A stretch of DNA of 64,000 nucleotides from Blautia massiliensis (ex Durand et al. 2017) (GCF_001487165.1 NZ_LN913006.1:468545-532544), one strand, 5' to 3'. Positions 17,894-25,775 are shown, counted from the first letter of the stretch. Numbers and translations: made by a program. The notes: generated by a model not told the origin, from the sequence alone.

Positions 17894-18766
17894 ATGGCAA
17901 GAGGAAAAAACATACAGTTATATCTGATGGATGGTGACGTTAATGGACGGATTAAATGTACGCTTGCAAATTGGACGGGATTAGCGTTCAAAATTCCAAG
18001 GACGGCTCTTGATTTGTGTAAAGATAGGCCGGAACTCAAGCAAACTGGTGTATATTTGCTATTCGGCAAAGATGAGAATGATAAAAGTGTCGTCTATATA
18101 GGACAGGCAGGAGTGCGAAAAAATGGAGAGGGCATATTGAATCGTTTAGTTGAACATAATCGCAACTCTAAAAAAGACTATTGGACAGAAGCAATAGCCC
18201 TGACAACCTCAAATGATTCTCTTGGACCGACAGAGATAAGCTATCTTGAGCATCAGTTTTATCAGCTTGCTGTTAAAGCAAAACGGTATGATGTAAAAAA
18301 TGATAATGATCCAACACCGGGTAACATTTCAGAAGAAAAAGAAAGCGAGTTAGATGAGTTCATTGAGTACGCTAAAGTTATTGTAGGTACTCTTGGTCAT
18401 AAGGTTTTTGTTCCACTATTAGCAGATAATAATGACGGCGAGAACACTACTTCAGAAAGCATAATTTTGTATTGTACACGAAATGGCATAAATTCTATCG
18501 GTGTAAGAACAAGTGACGGATTTGTAGTTAAGAAGGGAAGTATAATTTCTCAAAAGATTACTAAGAGCTGTCCTGATTATGTTCTAAAAAAGAGAACTCA
18601 ACACAAGAACATTATCGATGCAAATAATATGTTAACAGAAGATATTTTATTTAATACGCCTTCAGGTGCATCTAGCTTTGCGTGCGGAGCTAGCACAAAT
18701 GGCAATATTGAATGGAAAACATCCGAGGGTATTACATTAAAATCACTTAATGAACAGGGAAAGTGA
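17894..18766 (+). CDS. GIY-YIG nuclease-domain protein with C-terminal DUF4357
   Basis: A 290-residue protein. The start at 17894 follows AAAGAGGGA, and the frame upstream would overlap hamB. Residues about 50-130 hold a GIY-YIG-type domain: TGVYLLFG (51-58), VVYIGQAG (66-73), R84 in ILNRLVEH, and acidic residues at 115 and 119 (E-ISYLEH). The C-terminal 70 residues resemble DUF4357 (SSFACGAS..., then IEWKTSEGITLKSL). This architecture occurs in restriction-modification and defence neighbourhoods; a biochemical role is not established as far as I know. It starts 16 bases after hamB ends and its stop overlaps a GTG of the next frame. Confidence 0.8.
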   Translation: MARGKNIQLYLMDGDVNGRIKCTLANWTGLAFKIPRTALDLCKDRPELKQTGVYLLFGKDENDKSVVYIGQAGVRKNGEGILNRLVEHNRNSKKDYWTEAIALTTSNDSLGPTEISYLEHQFYQLAVKAKRYDVKNDNDPTPGNISEEKESELDEFIEYAKVIVGTLGHKVFVPLLADNNDGENTTSESIILYCTRNGINSIGVRTSDGFVVKKGSIISQKITKSCPDYVLKKRTQHKNIIDANNMLTEDILFNTPSGASSFACGASTNGNIEWKTSEGITLKSLNEQGK

Positions 18767-18807
18767 TTTTATTGATTCAAACTTGTGATTTAGGTGGTGA
18801 TATTAGA

Positions 18808-19569
18808 ATGATGGAATTGTTAGAAGATGTACTAATAAGGTGTTCAGAATGCGGAAGTGTAATAGAAATACATAAGGAAGAAATCGAGTTTGACGCTTTC
18901 ACATATGATCATGGCGAGAATGGCATGGGAGATGAAATTGAATATCGATATGATGGGGTGATTGTATGTGAAGAATGCGGAAACGAGATCCAATTCAGAA
19001 TCTCAGGATTTGAATATCCTGTAGGCGCATATAACTACGATGATTACGAAATATATGGCGGCGATTTTGAAAAATCACCAATCGTAGGAATCGTATATAG
19101 TCAGGAAGAATTTGATATTGATTATGCTTACAATGAGTTTAATAGGGTTGAACGGCTTATTTTAGAAATATCAGACAATCCAGACTTGATTTACAATATT
19201 TCGCCGAGAGAGTTTGAAGAAGTAATAAATAGGGTGCTTCAAGATGAAGGCTTTGAGACCGAGCTAACTCAGGCAACGAGAGACGGTGGACGTGATATTG
19301 TTGCTACAAAATATGAGATGGGAAAACCTATTGTGTTTTACATAGAATGCAAACGATATGGTAGAAGAAATTCGGTTGGAGTGAGTATTGTGCGTTCTCT
19401 ATATGGAGTTCAGACATCAGATCAGATAAATAAGTCAATCTTGGTGACAACAGGACATGTAACTAGAGGCGCTAGACGTTTTGTCGAAAAGCAAAATACG
19501 ATGATGAGCATCCTTGATGTAAATGAGATTCATCATTTGATTCAGCGAAGTGCAATGAAGTATAGATAG
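18808..19569 (+). CDS. Zinc-ribbon plus Mrr-like restriction endonuclease
   Basis: A 253-residue protein with two parts. The N-terminus has paired CxxC motifs (C12/C15 and C54/C57) that look like a zinc ribbon. The C-terminal 110 residues match the Mrr-type PD-(D/E)xK nuclease: ISPREFEEVINRVL, then DGGRDI with D163, then YIECKRY with E180 and K182. Mrr-like enzymes cut modified or foreign DNA. The ATG at 18808 is preceded by AGGTGG at good spacing. A GTG at 18763, overlapping the previous stop (GTGA), would add 15 residues and is an alternative. It is the last gene of the defence block, cut off from downstream DNA by the IS66 copy. Confidence 0.85.
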   Translation: MMELLEDVLIRCSECGSVIEIHKEEIEFDAFTYDHGENGMGDEIEYRYDGVIVCEECGNEIQFRISGFEYPVGAYNYDDYEIYGGDFEKSPIVGIVYSQEEFDIDYAYNEFNRVERLILEISDNPDLIYNISPREFEEVINRVLQDEGFETELTQATRDGGRDIVATKYEMGKPIVFYIECKRYGRRNSVGVSIVRSLYGVQTSDQINKSILVTTGHVTRGARRFVEKQNTMMSILDVNEIHHLIQRSAMKYR

Positions 19570-19578
19570 AAATAAAAC

Positions 19579-19600
19579 CAGGAGGTTGGCAATTCTCCTG
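19579..19600. other. Small inverted repeat at IS66 left junction
   Basis: CAGGAG (19579-19584) and CTCCTG (19595-19600) form a 6-bp stem with a 10-base loop between the Mrr-like gene and the insertion sequence. There is no T tract, so it is a weak terminator candidate at best. Confidence 0.3.
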
Positions 19601-19689
19601 TATACGGTAAATAGTTAGTACCGTGCTTTTCACCTAAAACCATGAGATAATCCCTTTGTAAAACTAAAAGTTTTTTAAAGGAGGATCTT

Positions 19690-20076
19690 ATGGATAAGAT
19701 CACACGTCAGGTCCGCATTGAACATTGGACCCAGATCATGAATGAATGTTTGAACAGCGGTATGAATAAAACTGAATGGTGCCGGGCTAATGGGATCTCA
19801 GACAAACAATTCTTTTACTGGCAAAGGATTCTCAGAAAAGAAGCTTTTGCTGCTTCGACATCAAAGGACCTTTCGGTTATCACAGACCCGGCAGATGAAA
19901 CCAGCCCACAAAAGATTTCGTTCGCAGAGATCAGCATTCCAATAAAACAGGAGTCTGTCAGAAATGGATTCCATCCGGATATCATCCTCCGAAAAGGACC
20001 GGTCTCTGTAGAGATATCCAATTCCGTTTCAGCAGAACTCCTGTCACGTATCGGAGATATCTTTCATGCTGAATGA
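19690..20076 (+). CDS. tnpA: IS66 accessory protein TnpA
   Basis: A 128-residue accessory protein of IS66-type elements. The N-terminal half carries the family helix-turn-helix, HWTQIMNECLNSGMNKTEWC followed by RANGISDKQFFYWQRILRKE. The C-terminal half is weakly conserved. A strong AAAGGAGG ribosome binding site precedes it. Its end overlaps the start of tnpB by 11 bases, the usual coupled arrangement. Confidence 0.9.
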   Translation: MDKITRQVRIEHWTQIMNECLNSGMNKTEWCRANGISDKQFFYWQRILRKEAFAASTSKDLSVITDPADETSPQKISFAEISIPIKQESVRNGFHPDIILRKGPVSVEISNSVSAELLSRIGDIFHAE

Positions 20077-20425
20077 TGCTTCCGGGTTCCGCAGGATCTA
20101 TCTCGCTACCGGCTACACAGATCTGAGACGTGGTATGGAGGGGCTTGCATCCATTATCAAGTTCAATTTTCAGCTGGATCCGTATCAAAAAGATATTCTG
20201 TTCCTGTTCTGCGGAAGACGTACTGACCGCATCAAAGGGCTGGTCTGGGAAGGCGATGGCTTCCTGCTTCTATACAAAAGACTGGAGTTGGGTGCATTCA
20301 ACTGGCCCCGCACAAAAGAAGAAGCATTGGAGATCACCCCAGAGCAGTACCAATATCTCATGCAGGGACTGGAAATTGTTGCACGCCATCCGATCCAGGA
20401 AGTCAGACCGGATAAGATCTTATAA
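20066..20425 (+). CDS. tnpB: IS66 accessory protein TnpB
   Basis: A 119-residue IS66 accessory protein (Orf2 family) with the typical opening ATGYTDLRRGMEGLASI, then LFLFCGRRTDRIKGLVWEGD and GFLLLYKRLE. Length is normal and the frame is intact. It is required with TnpA and TnpC for transposition of canonical IS66 elements. It is coupled to tnpA by overlap. Confidence 0.92.
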   Translation: MLNDASGFRRIYLATGYTDLRRGMEGLASIIKFNFQLDPYQKDILFLFCGRRTDRIKGLVWEGDGFLLLYKRLELGAFNWPRTKEEALEITPEQYQYLMQGLEIVARHPIQEVRPDKIL

Positions 20426-20717
20426 GATCCTGTGCAAAACAGAGAAAATAAAAAAACATCTTCCAATCATCATAAGTCCCGAAAAAGAGTTATCCACTTT
20501 TCATAATTCCGCTGCCTTCATTTATTCAGGAGTACTTTCAGGCCCCTTTACAGGGCTTGTGGATAAGTACTCTGAAAAGCCCGAAAAACTAATAGTTTTT
20601 TGAGTTTTTCAGAGTATTCATCTATTAGTAAAAATGACGAATACCCTGTCTGCCTGATTCGCTTTTTCTTTATCTTTGCGTTACAATAGGAACATCAGAT
20701 AAAGGAGAACGGCATCC
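20426..20717 (+). other. IS66 internal non-coding segment with hairpins
   Basis: This 292-base stretch between tnpB and tnpC has no gene. It holds a hairpin with GAGTACTT (20530-20537) against AAGTACTC (20565-20572) and inner GCCC/GGGC. AAAAACT-AAT-AGTTTTTT lies near 20584-20601 and may terminate tnpAB transcription. GGAGAA ahead of 20718 is the tnpC ribosome binding site. Confidence 0.5.
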
Positions 20718-21959
20718 ATGGCAAAAGTATATACAGAAGAAGAACTGAATAATTTCAGCAGGGAAACACTTATGGCAGTCATCCTGTCCATGCAGGATCA
20801 GATTCACCAGCTGAATACAAACATGGAGCGCCTGATCGAGCAGATCGCTGATGCAAACACTAAGCGTTACGGCCGTTCTTCCGAAAAACTGGAAACGATC
20901 TCCGGACAGCTGGAACTGGAGCTTATATTTAATGAGGCTGAAGCACTTACGGAAACACCGTATGTGGTTGAGCCTGTTGAGGAAGATGTGATACAGCCGC
21001 GTCGTAAAAATAAAGGAAAACGGGAGGCAGATCTAAAAGATCTTCCGATTGAAGTGATCGTCCATACCCTGTCAGAAGAAAAACTCCAGGATGTCTTTGG
21101 CACAGATGGATGGAAACAGCTTCCAGACGAGATATATAAAAGGGTACGTGTGCAGCCGGCAGTCTATACTGTTGAAGAACATCATGTGGCAGTCTACGCT
21201 GGTAAGGACAACCAGACAATCATAAAAGCGGACCATCCGGAAGAATTCCTGAAGGATTTTAAAGGGATCGTAGTATGCGACGGTTACTCTGCATACAGGA
21301 AGCTGGACAGGGAAAATCCAGACATCGTCTTTGCCGGCTGCTGGTCACATGCAAGGCGCAGGTTTGCGGAGGCATTGAAAGCCCTGCCGAAAGCAGCACA
21401 GAAAAATGCGAAAGAGACTGTAGCTTACGAAGCAGTCAGCCGGATCGCAGCAATCTATCATCTGGACAACCAGATGGAGGGACAGCCTGCAAAAGTCAGA
21501 AAGATGTACCGTCAGGCCAATATCAGACCTCTTGTAGAGGCCTTCTTTGCATGGGCAAAAGAGATCCAGATTAAAAATCAGCTTTCCAGAGGAAAGACTC
21601 TGGATGGGATCAACTACTGTATCAATCAGGAAGTTTCTCTGAAAGCCTTTCTGGAAGACGGTGATATTCCTATGGATAACAATGCGACAGAAAGTGCTCT
21701 GCGTAGCTTTTGTCTCCATAAGCATACATGGAAGCTGATCGACAGTCTGGATGGCGCAAATGCCAGTGCCATTATCTACAGCATCACAGAAACGGCAAAA
21801 GCTAACAATCTGAATCCTTTTCGGTATCTTGAACATGTCCTGACTGTATTGAAGGACCACCAGGATGACAGGGAATATAGTTTTATAGATGATATCCTGC
21901 CATGGTCTGAAAAACTTCCAGCAATATGCCGGAGCAAAACAAAAGCAACTAATATTTAA
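20718..21959 (+). pseudogene. tnpC: IS66 transposase TnpC with internal in-frame deletion
   Basis: A 413-residue frame instead of the roughly 510 usual for IS66 transposases. The N-terminal leucine-zipper-like and zinc-finger region (1-165) is present. The sequence then jumps at K170-A-D172 from the ...DNQTIIKAD segment straight to HPEEFLKDFKG. In full-length relatives about 110 residues, including the first catalytic aspartate (QADET motif), lie between two similar KAD segments. The later acidic residues D188 (VCDGYSAY) and E325 (NNATESALR) remain. The reading frame is open but the DDE triad is incomplete, so the protein should be catalytically dead. The deletion probably arose by recombination at the short KAD-coding repeat. 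Confidence 0.85.
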
Positions 21960-21965
21960 AACCTT

Positions 21966-21983
21966 GCCGCCGGAAACGGCGGC
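21966..21983 (+). terminator. GC-rich hairpin after tnpC
   Basis: GCCGCCG-GAAA-CGGCGGC is a perfect 7-bp stem with a GAAA tetraloop directly after the tnpC stop. It lacks a T run, so it may act as a transcript-protecting or IS-end structure rather than a strong terminator. Confidence 0.5.
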
Positions 21984-22022
21984 TTAAAGTTAGAGCAGTA
22001 CGGATAGTTTACCGTATACCAA

Positions 22023-22148
22023 TTTAAGATAAGTGGCCTAAGTAAAATTAAAGATATATTAACAGAAATAAACGAAGAAGGAAAGCATGATAGAAATGAT
22101 GGGTTCAAAACTGCATCAAAAGCATCTCGGTTTGATTTTTTAGATTAA
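22023..22148 (+). pseudogene. Orphan C-terminal tail of an unknown gene cut by IS66
   Basis: Immediately right of the IS end an open frame of 41 codons runs to TAA at 22146, with protein-like composition (ISGLSKIKDILTEINEEG ... TASKASRFDFLD). It has no start codon or ribosome binding site, and an in-frame stop lies in the IS end. It is best read as the 3' remnant of a gene whose front was lost when IS66 inserted or by a later deletion. I cannot identify the parent. Confidence 0.5.
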
Positions 22149-22221
22149 GGCGACTTACTTATAGCTTAAAAAGTTTTTCTTGTTCAGGGCGGAAAAATAT
22201 TTTTATTAAAGGAGATAAATT

Positions 22222-22566
22222 ATGCCTAAATATACAGATGAAGATATTAGAAATATGAGTAAAATAACATGTAAGATAGCGGCAGATTACCTAGGCATAT
22301 CCCCTATGGCGGTTAGTATCGGCATGAGAAATGATCTTTTACCGATCGGTTTTGCAATTCACAATGAAGAAAGAGATAGAACATATTCTGAGAGTTGGTC
22401 CTATCACATAATTGGTGAGAGATTGATTGCATATAAGTATGGGAAAACATCAGAAGTACAAGTTCAAAATATAGAAAAGAGTCTAAATACTATAATAGAA
22501 CAGTTTGAAGAAATGAAAAAAGATTTGGTTTTTCTATTAAGCGAAAACGAGGATCAGCAGGATTAG
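22222..22566 (+). CDS. Hypothetical protein with predicted N-terminal helix-turn-helix
   Basis: A 114-residue protein after a strong AAAGGAGATAAATT site. Residues 10-45 (KITCKIAADYLGISPMAVSI, then GMRNDLLPIGFAI) look like a small DNA-binding helix-turn-helix of the kind found in phage and integrative-element proteins. The rest is helical and charged, ending in an acidic Q/D-rich tail. It lies between the IS66 copy and a larger hypothetical gene in the same direction. The specific function is unknown. Confidence 0.6.
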   Translation: MPKYTDEDIRNMSKITCKIAADYLGISPMAVSIGMRNDLLPIGFAIHNEERDRTYSESWSYHIIGERLIAYKYGKTSEVQVQNIEKSLNTIIEQFEEMKKDLVFLLSENEDQQD

Positions 22567-22642
22567 AGCTTTATGAATATGCGTTTTCGCTGGGAAAATA
22601 CAAAGATGTTGACAAAAAATATGCAGGAAAGGAGCTGCCAGG

Positions 22643-23992
22643 ATGGAGAATGAAAAAGGAATAGTTAAATTGACTCGTAAGCAGCTCTATGATGAAATAT
22701 GGGCTCTTTCAGTTGCAGGGGTAGCCAGAAAATATAACTTGAATTATGGTAAACTGATAGCAACTTGTAAAGTAGAAAATATATCTTTTCCTTCTTCTGG
22801 TTATTGGACTAAGAAGAATATGGGAAAAGATGTATCGAATGAGATTGTAGAATTTTCTGGATTGGAAGATACAGAAATTTCATTGATAACGAAAGACGCG
22901 GTTGTTAAGCGTATTCGGAAAGCTAAGGCAGAAGTAGTAGAGAAAGTGCATACTGACGTAACAGAAGAATTGGACGTAGCAGTCGAGGAAGATTTATCAC
23001 AGAAAAAAATGGAGAATATACCTAAGTGGCCGGATGGAATTCTTGATTATTTGGATGAGACGGAAAGAAATAAAGTATTAGAATATGCATGCAATCTGCA
23101 GATAAGTCAAAGTACACGATTGCATAAAATGTTGGTCCAATACAAGAAGGATATTGCAGATTATAAGTCAAAACTGAAAGAAGCACAGAGTAGACCATAC
23201 TATAATCCAAGACATAATAAACCAGAAAACGAACCTGCATTCTTTAAGGAAATGTCTGATGAGTGTATGTCACGTGCAATTGCTATATTAGATACCGTAT
23301 TCAAATCAATTGAATCTTTAGGTGGAAGTATTAATAGTGATTTGTCTGTGAAAATTAGAGATGATATTGTTAGATTTCGTATGGTTGAGAGTCAAGACCA
23401 AGTAAAGCATGAAATGACTAAGCAAGAGGCACAGGAGCTCGTAAAGTATAATGATGATATCAAAAATCATAGATGGGCTTCAAAACCGCAAATTAGAAAA
23501 TATGACAAGGTATATAATGGTAAATTTCGTATTGAGTTTGGGGAGCGAAGCTACATTAGAGATAAGGATTCTGAAAAATTAGAAGATAGACTGGGTGATA
23601 TTTTGGTTACCCTGTATGAGAAGGCAGAAGAGAATAGAATTGTACGAGAAGCACGTGAAGAGGCAGAACGTAAGAGAGTTGAAGAAGCGAGATGTAGAGA
23701 AGAAAATAGACAAAGAAAAGAACAAGAAATTCGTCTTGTAAAAGAACTTGTAAACAAAGCTGAAGACTATAGAATTGCAAAGGAAATAAGAGAATATATT
23801 CAGGCTATGATAGATAGTGGAAATGAAGATATTACTCCAGAATGGATTGAATGGGCGCTGAAGAAAGCTGACTGGTATGATCCGTCTATAGAGACTGAGG
23901 ATGAATATCTGGGAAAACGTCAGCATGAAAAAAGTGCTGAAGAAAAGGAAAAATCTTTGCAAGACAGTATCAGAAAGAGCTGGTATTGGTAA
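22643..23992 (+). CDS. Large hypothetical protein, N-terminal DNA-binding-like motif and coiled coil
   Basis: A 449-residue soluble protein of unknown function. The N-terminus (LTRKQLYDEIWALSVAGVAR, then KYNLNYGKLIATCK and FPSSGYWTKKNMGK) resembles a widespread helix-turn-helix-like module whose usual form ends in PPRGYWAK. Residues about 330-400 are a dense Arg/Glu coiled coil (REEAERKRVEEARCREENRQ and onward). No enzymatic motif is seen. The start follows AGGAGC. It ends seven bases into the upstream leader of the fic frame, so co-expression with fic is likely. Confidence 0.65.
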   Translation: MENEKGIVKLTRKQLYDEIWALSVAGVARKYNLNYGKLIATCKVENISFPSSGYWTKKNMGKDVSNEIVEFSGLEDTEISLITKDAVVKRIRKAKAEVVEKVHTDVTEELDVAVEEDLSQKKMENIPKWPDGILDYLDETERNKVLEYACNLQISQSTRLHKMLVQYKKDIADYKSKLKEAQSRPYYNPRHNKPENEPAFFKEMSDECMSRAIAILDTVFKSIESLGGSINSDLSVKIRDDIVRFRMVESQDQVKHEMTKQEAQELVKYNDDIKNHRWASKPQIRKYDKVYNGKFRIEFGERSYIRDKDSEKLEDRLGDILVTLYEKAEENRIVREAREEAERKRVEEARCREENRQRKEQEIRLVKELVNKAEDYRIAKEIREYIQAMIDSGNEDITPEWIEWALKKADWYDPSIETEDEYLGKRQHEKSAEEKEKSLQDSIRKSWYW

Positions 23993-24012
23993 AAATGAAT
24001 GGAGGCAATTTG

Positions 24013-25137
24013 ATGGATAAAGATCCTTTTAAAGAGTATATAAGGCAATCAGAACCAAGTAAAAGAGACAAAGGTTACGCCTGGCATACAGCTATCGGAC
24101 TTCAAGCAGTGGATGGATTAAAGCCTTCGAAGTATTTGATTGATACTGCAATAAAGAATATTGAAGGTGATATTTCGATTGATGAAGCGCAGGAACTTCT
24201 AAATACGTATTATGAAGAAAATCCAAAAGCAGATACAGACGACCGTACGGAAGAGGCCGACAAAGTTGCTGTTAGAATTGCAAAAATTTTATCGGAGAAA
24301 GCATTTAGTTTTACTCCGAATGAGTATATCTCTATTCATAAAAAGTTGTTTGCTGGGATTTATGGACATGCAGGAAAACTGAGAGATTATAATATTACAA
24401 AAAAGGAATGGGTGCTGAATGGAGCAACGGTTCTTTATGGAAGTGCATCAGAACTTCGCGCAACCTTGGACTATGATTTTGCAGAGGAAAAGAAGTTTAG
24501 TTATAAAAACTTGAGCATGGAAGAAATTATTCACCACCTGGCGTTTTTTGTATCAAGATTATGGCAGATACATGTATTCGGAGAGGGAAACACACGAACT
24601 ACGGCAGTATTTTTTATTAAGTATCTTAGAACACTTGGATTTGATGCAACTAACGACATTTTTGCGGAGAATGCATGGTATTTTAGAAATGCACTTGTTA
24701 GGGCCAATTATAACGATTTGAAAAATGGTGTTCATGAAACAACCGAGTATTTGGAATTGTTTTTAAGAAATTTATTGTTGGATGAGAAGAATGAACTTCA
24801 TAATCGTACGATGCACATTAGTGGAAGGTTTGCAGAAGTGGACATTGAAAGAGTAAAAGTGGACATTAAGAGTGGAGAAGTGGACATTGAAAGCACAAAA
24901 GTGGACATTCGAAATAAATTACTTTCTTTCTCAGATACGATTTCAGAAAAAACAATAAATCATACAGTAGAAATATTTTCAAAATGTGGAAAAGAAAATT
25001 GTTTCGGAAGAACGATAGTTGAAGAAATTACTGGATTAAAGCCATCAAGAGCTTCCAAGTTAATAAAACTGTTGGTTGATAGTGAGGTAATCGTACCTGT
25101 AACAGGACATGGAAAAGGAAAATATCGGTTTCAATAA
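24013..25137 (+). CDS. Fic-domain protein with internal inhibitory helix and C-terminal winged-helix-like domain
   Basis: Fic enzymes transfer AMP or related groups from nucleotides onto target proteins and often act as toxins. The start at 24013 has GGAGG upstream. The catalytic loop is HVFGEGNTR (187-195), a full variant of HxFx(D/E)GNxR. NIEGDIS near 49-55 resembles the inhibitory (S/T)xxxE(G/N) helix, placing a built-in brake before the Fic core. Residues about 275-300 are a linker with VDI repeated four times. The C-terminus (FGRTIVEEITGLKPSRASKL) looks like a winged helix. A toxin-like or regulatory enzyme at the right end of the island is the likely reading; the target is unknown. Confidence 0.85.
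   Translation: MDKDPFKEYIRQSEPSKRDKGYAWHTAIGLQAVDGLKPSKYLIDTAIKNIEGDISIDEAQELLNTYYEENPKADTDDRTEEADKVAVRIAKILSEKAFSFTPNEYISIHKKLFAGIYGHAGKLRDYNITKKEWVLNGATVLYGSASELRATLDYDFAEEKKFSYKNLSMEEIIHHLAFFVSRLWQIHVFGEGNTRTTAVFFIKYLRTLGFDATNDIFAENAWYFRNALVRANYNDLKNGVHETTEYLELFLRNLLLDEKNELHNRTMHISGRFAEVDIERVKVDIKSGEVDIESTKVDIRNKLLSFSDTISEKTINHTVEIFSKCGKENCFGRTIVEEITGLKPSRASKLIKLLVDSEVIVPVTGHGKGKYRFQ
24836..24909 (+). repeat. Tandem GTGGACATT coding repeats in fic
   Basis: GTGGACATT occurs four times between 24838 and 24909 with spacers of about 12-15 bases, encoding VDI units. A fifth degenerate copy (GTGAACATTGAAAG) appears just after the stop, near 25140. The pattern suggests slippage-prone expansion. 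Confidence 0.6.
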
Positions 25138-25415
25138 AAGTGAACATTGAAAGGGTGTTAATGCCATTCGCAAAAATGCCCAAAACAAATCGGCGTACTG
25201 ATATATTACCAAATATGGTAGCAGTATTTAGAATAATTTTGTATTATAAAAGTGTTACAAAATATCGGCGTACCCGCCACACGTTTACAAAGTCAAACGG
25301 TCTGTACGCCATGTCTTAACCTTATGATTGCAGATATTAGCAACCTGTCAAAGGGTGTAAAAACTCAGTAACTATGCGGGTTCGCGTACTGTTAAAGCAG
25401 TGAAAAACGACACCG
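25138..25415. other. Island right-end non-coding region with repeated GGCGTAC motifs
   Basis: No gene is visible in these 278 bases. ATCGGCGTAC occurs at 25189-25198 and 25264-25273, and the inverse GTACGCC at 25304-25310. GCGTACTG recurs near 25384. Repeated and inverted short motifs next to the attachment repeat are what recombinase or excisionase binding sites look like; this is inference. Confidence 0.4.
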
Positions 25416-25432
25416 CATGTGGAGACGGTAGT
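25416..25432 (+). repeat. Right attachment-site repeat (att core)
   Basis: Second exact copy of CATGTGGAGACGGTAGT, fused to the displaced rlmD 3' end. Confidence 0.8.
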
Positions 25433-25766
25433 ACTGCTTTCCCACAAAAAGCCAGACGGACATATCAACGTAAAAGTTGAGTTTGGCGAGGGTGAGGGAA
25501 AAGTTCCATTTGATAATATTGCTAAAAGAGCGGAAAGCTATAAGCCCAAAGAACGAGTGACCTACAAAATGATAAAGGAGTACATAGAAGCTAAATACGG
25601 CTTCAAAGTACATACCGCATATATTGCAGAGGTAAAGAGAGATTTAGGCTTGCCGATGTACGATGCTCCTAATGCGGTAGAGAAATTGAAACAGCCGAGG
25701 AAGCATCCAACTCCAGAGAAGGTTGAAGCAATAAAGGATGCATTGAAGCATTTTGAAGTGATTTAA
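25419..25766 (+). pseudogene. Displaced original 3' end of rlmD
   Basis: A 115-codon frame beginning METVVLLSHKKPDGHINVKV. In the frame of the repeat it continues the RlmD sequence HVETVV exactly where the resident gene switches to island-encoded sequence. Long C-terminal extensions of this type (YKPKERVTYKMIKEYIEAKY, then LGLPMYDAPNA) are familiar from Clostridia RlmD-family proteins. The ATG is internal to the att core and has no ribosome binding site, so it is probably not translated. A native terminator follows. Together with the 17-bp repeats it proves the ancestral gene order rlmD-to-25766 before insertion, or at least an earlier integration scar. Confidence 0.8.
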
Positions 25767-25775
25767 TAATGATGA

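Larger units (their letters stand above)
19600..22019 (+). mobile_element. IS66-family insertion sequence, defective
   Basis: Contains tnpA, tnpB and a shortened tnpC in order. The outer ends are inverted: GTATACGGTAAA starts at 19600 on the left, and its reverse complement TTTACCGTATAC ends at 22019 on the right. Further imperfect matches follow inward (GTACCG against GTACTG). IS66 termini normally begin GTAA, so the true element may span 19607-22012, with GTATAC belonging to the approximate 8-bp target repeats. Because GTATAC is itself palindromic this cannot be decided here. The tnpC deletion makes autonomous transposition unlikely. Confidence 0.85.
4964..25432. mobile_element. Genomic island of about 20.5 kb in rlmD, bounded by 17-bp direct repeats
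   Basis: The exact repeat CATGTGGAGACGGTAGT occurs at 4964-4980 inside rlmD and at 25416-25432. At 25416 it is fused to a 115-codon reading frame that continues RlmD-like sequence. This is the signature of site-specific integration into the 3' end of a conserved gene. Between the repeats lie two minus-strand hypothetical genes, a defence gene block, an IS66 copy, two hypothetical genes and a Fic gene, all visibly AT-richer than the flanks. I found no tyrosine or serine integrase, relaxase or conjugation gene, so the element is either decayed or moved in trans. The 3' ends of rumA/rlmD-type genes are known integration targets for phages and integrative elements. Confidence 0.82.

Noticed and set aside
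25138..25415. Possible CRISPR-like or satellite array at the island right end
   Set aside because: The repeated units are only 7-10 bases, irregularly spaced and few, so they do not form an array.
4964..25432. Prophage interpretation of the island
   Set aside because: No capsid, terminase, tail, lysis or replication gene is present; the cargo is defence and hypothetical genes.
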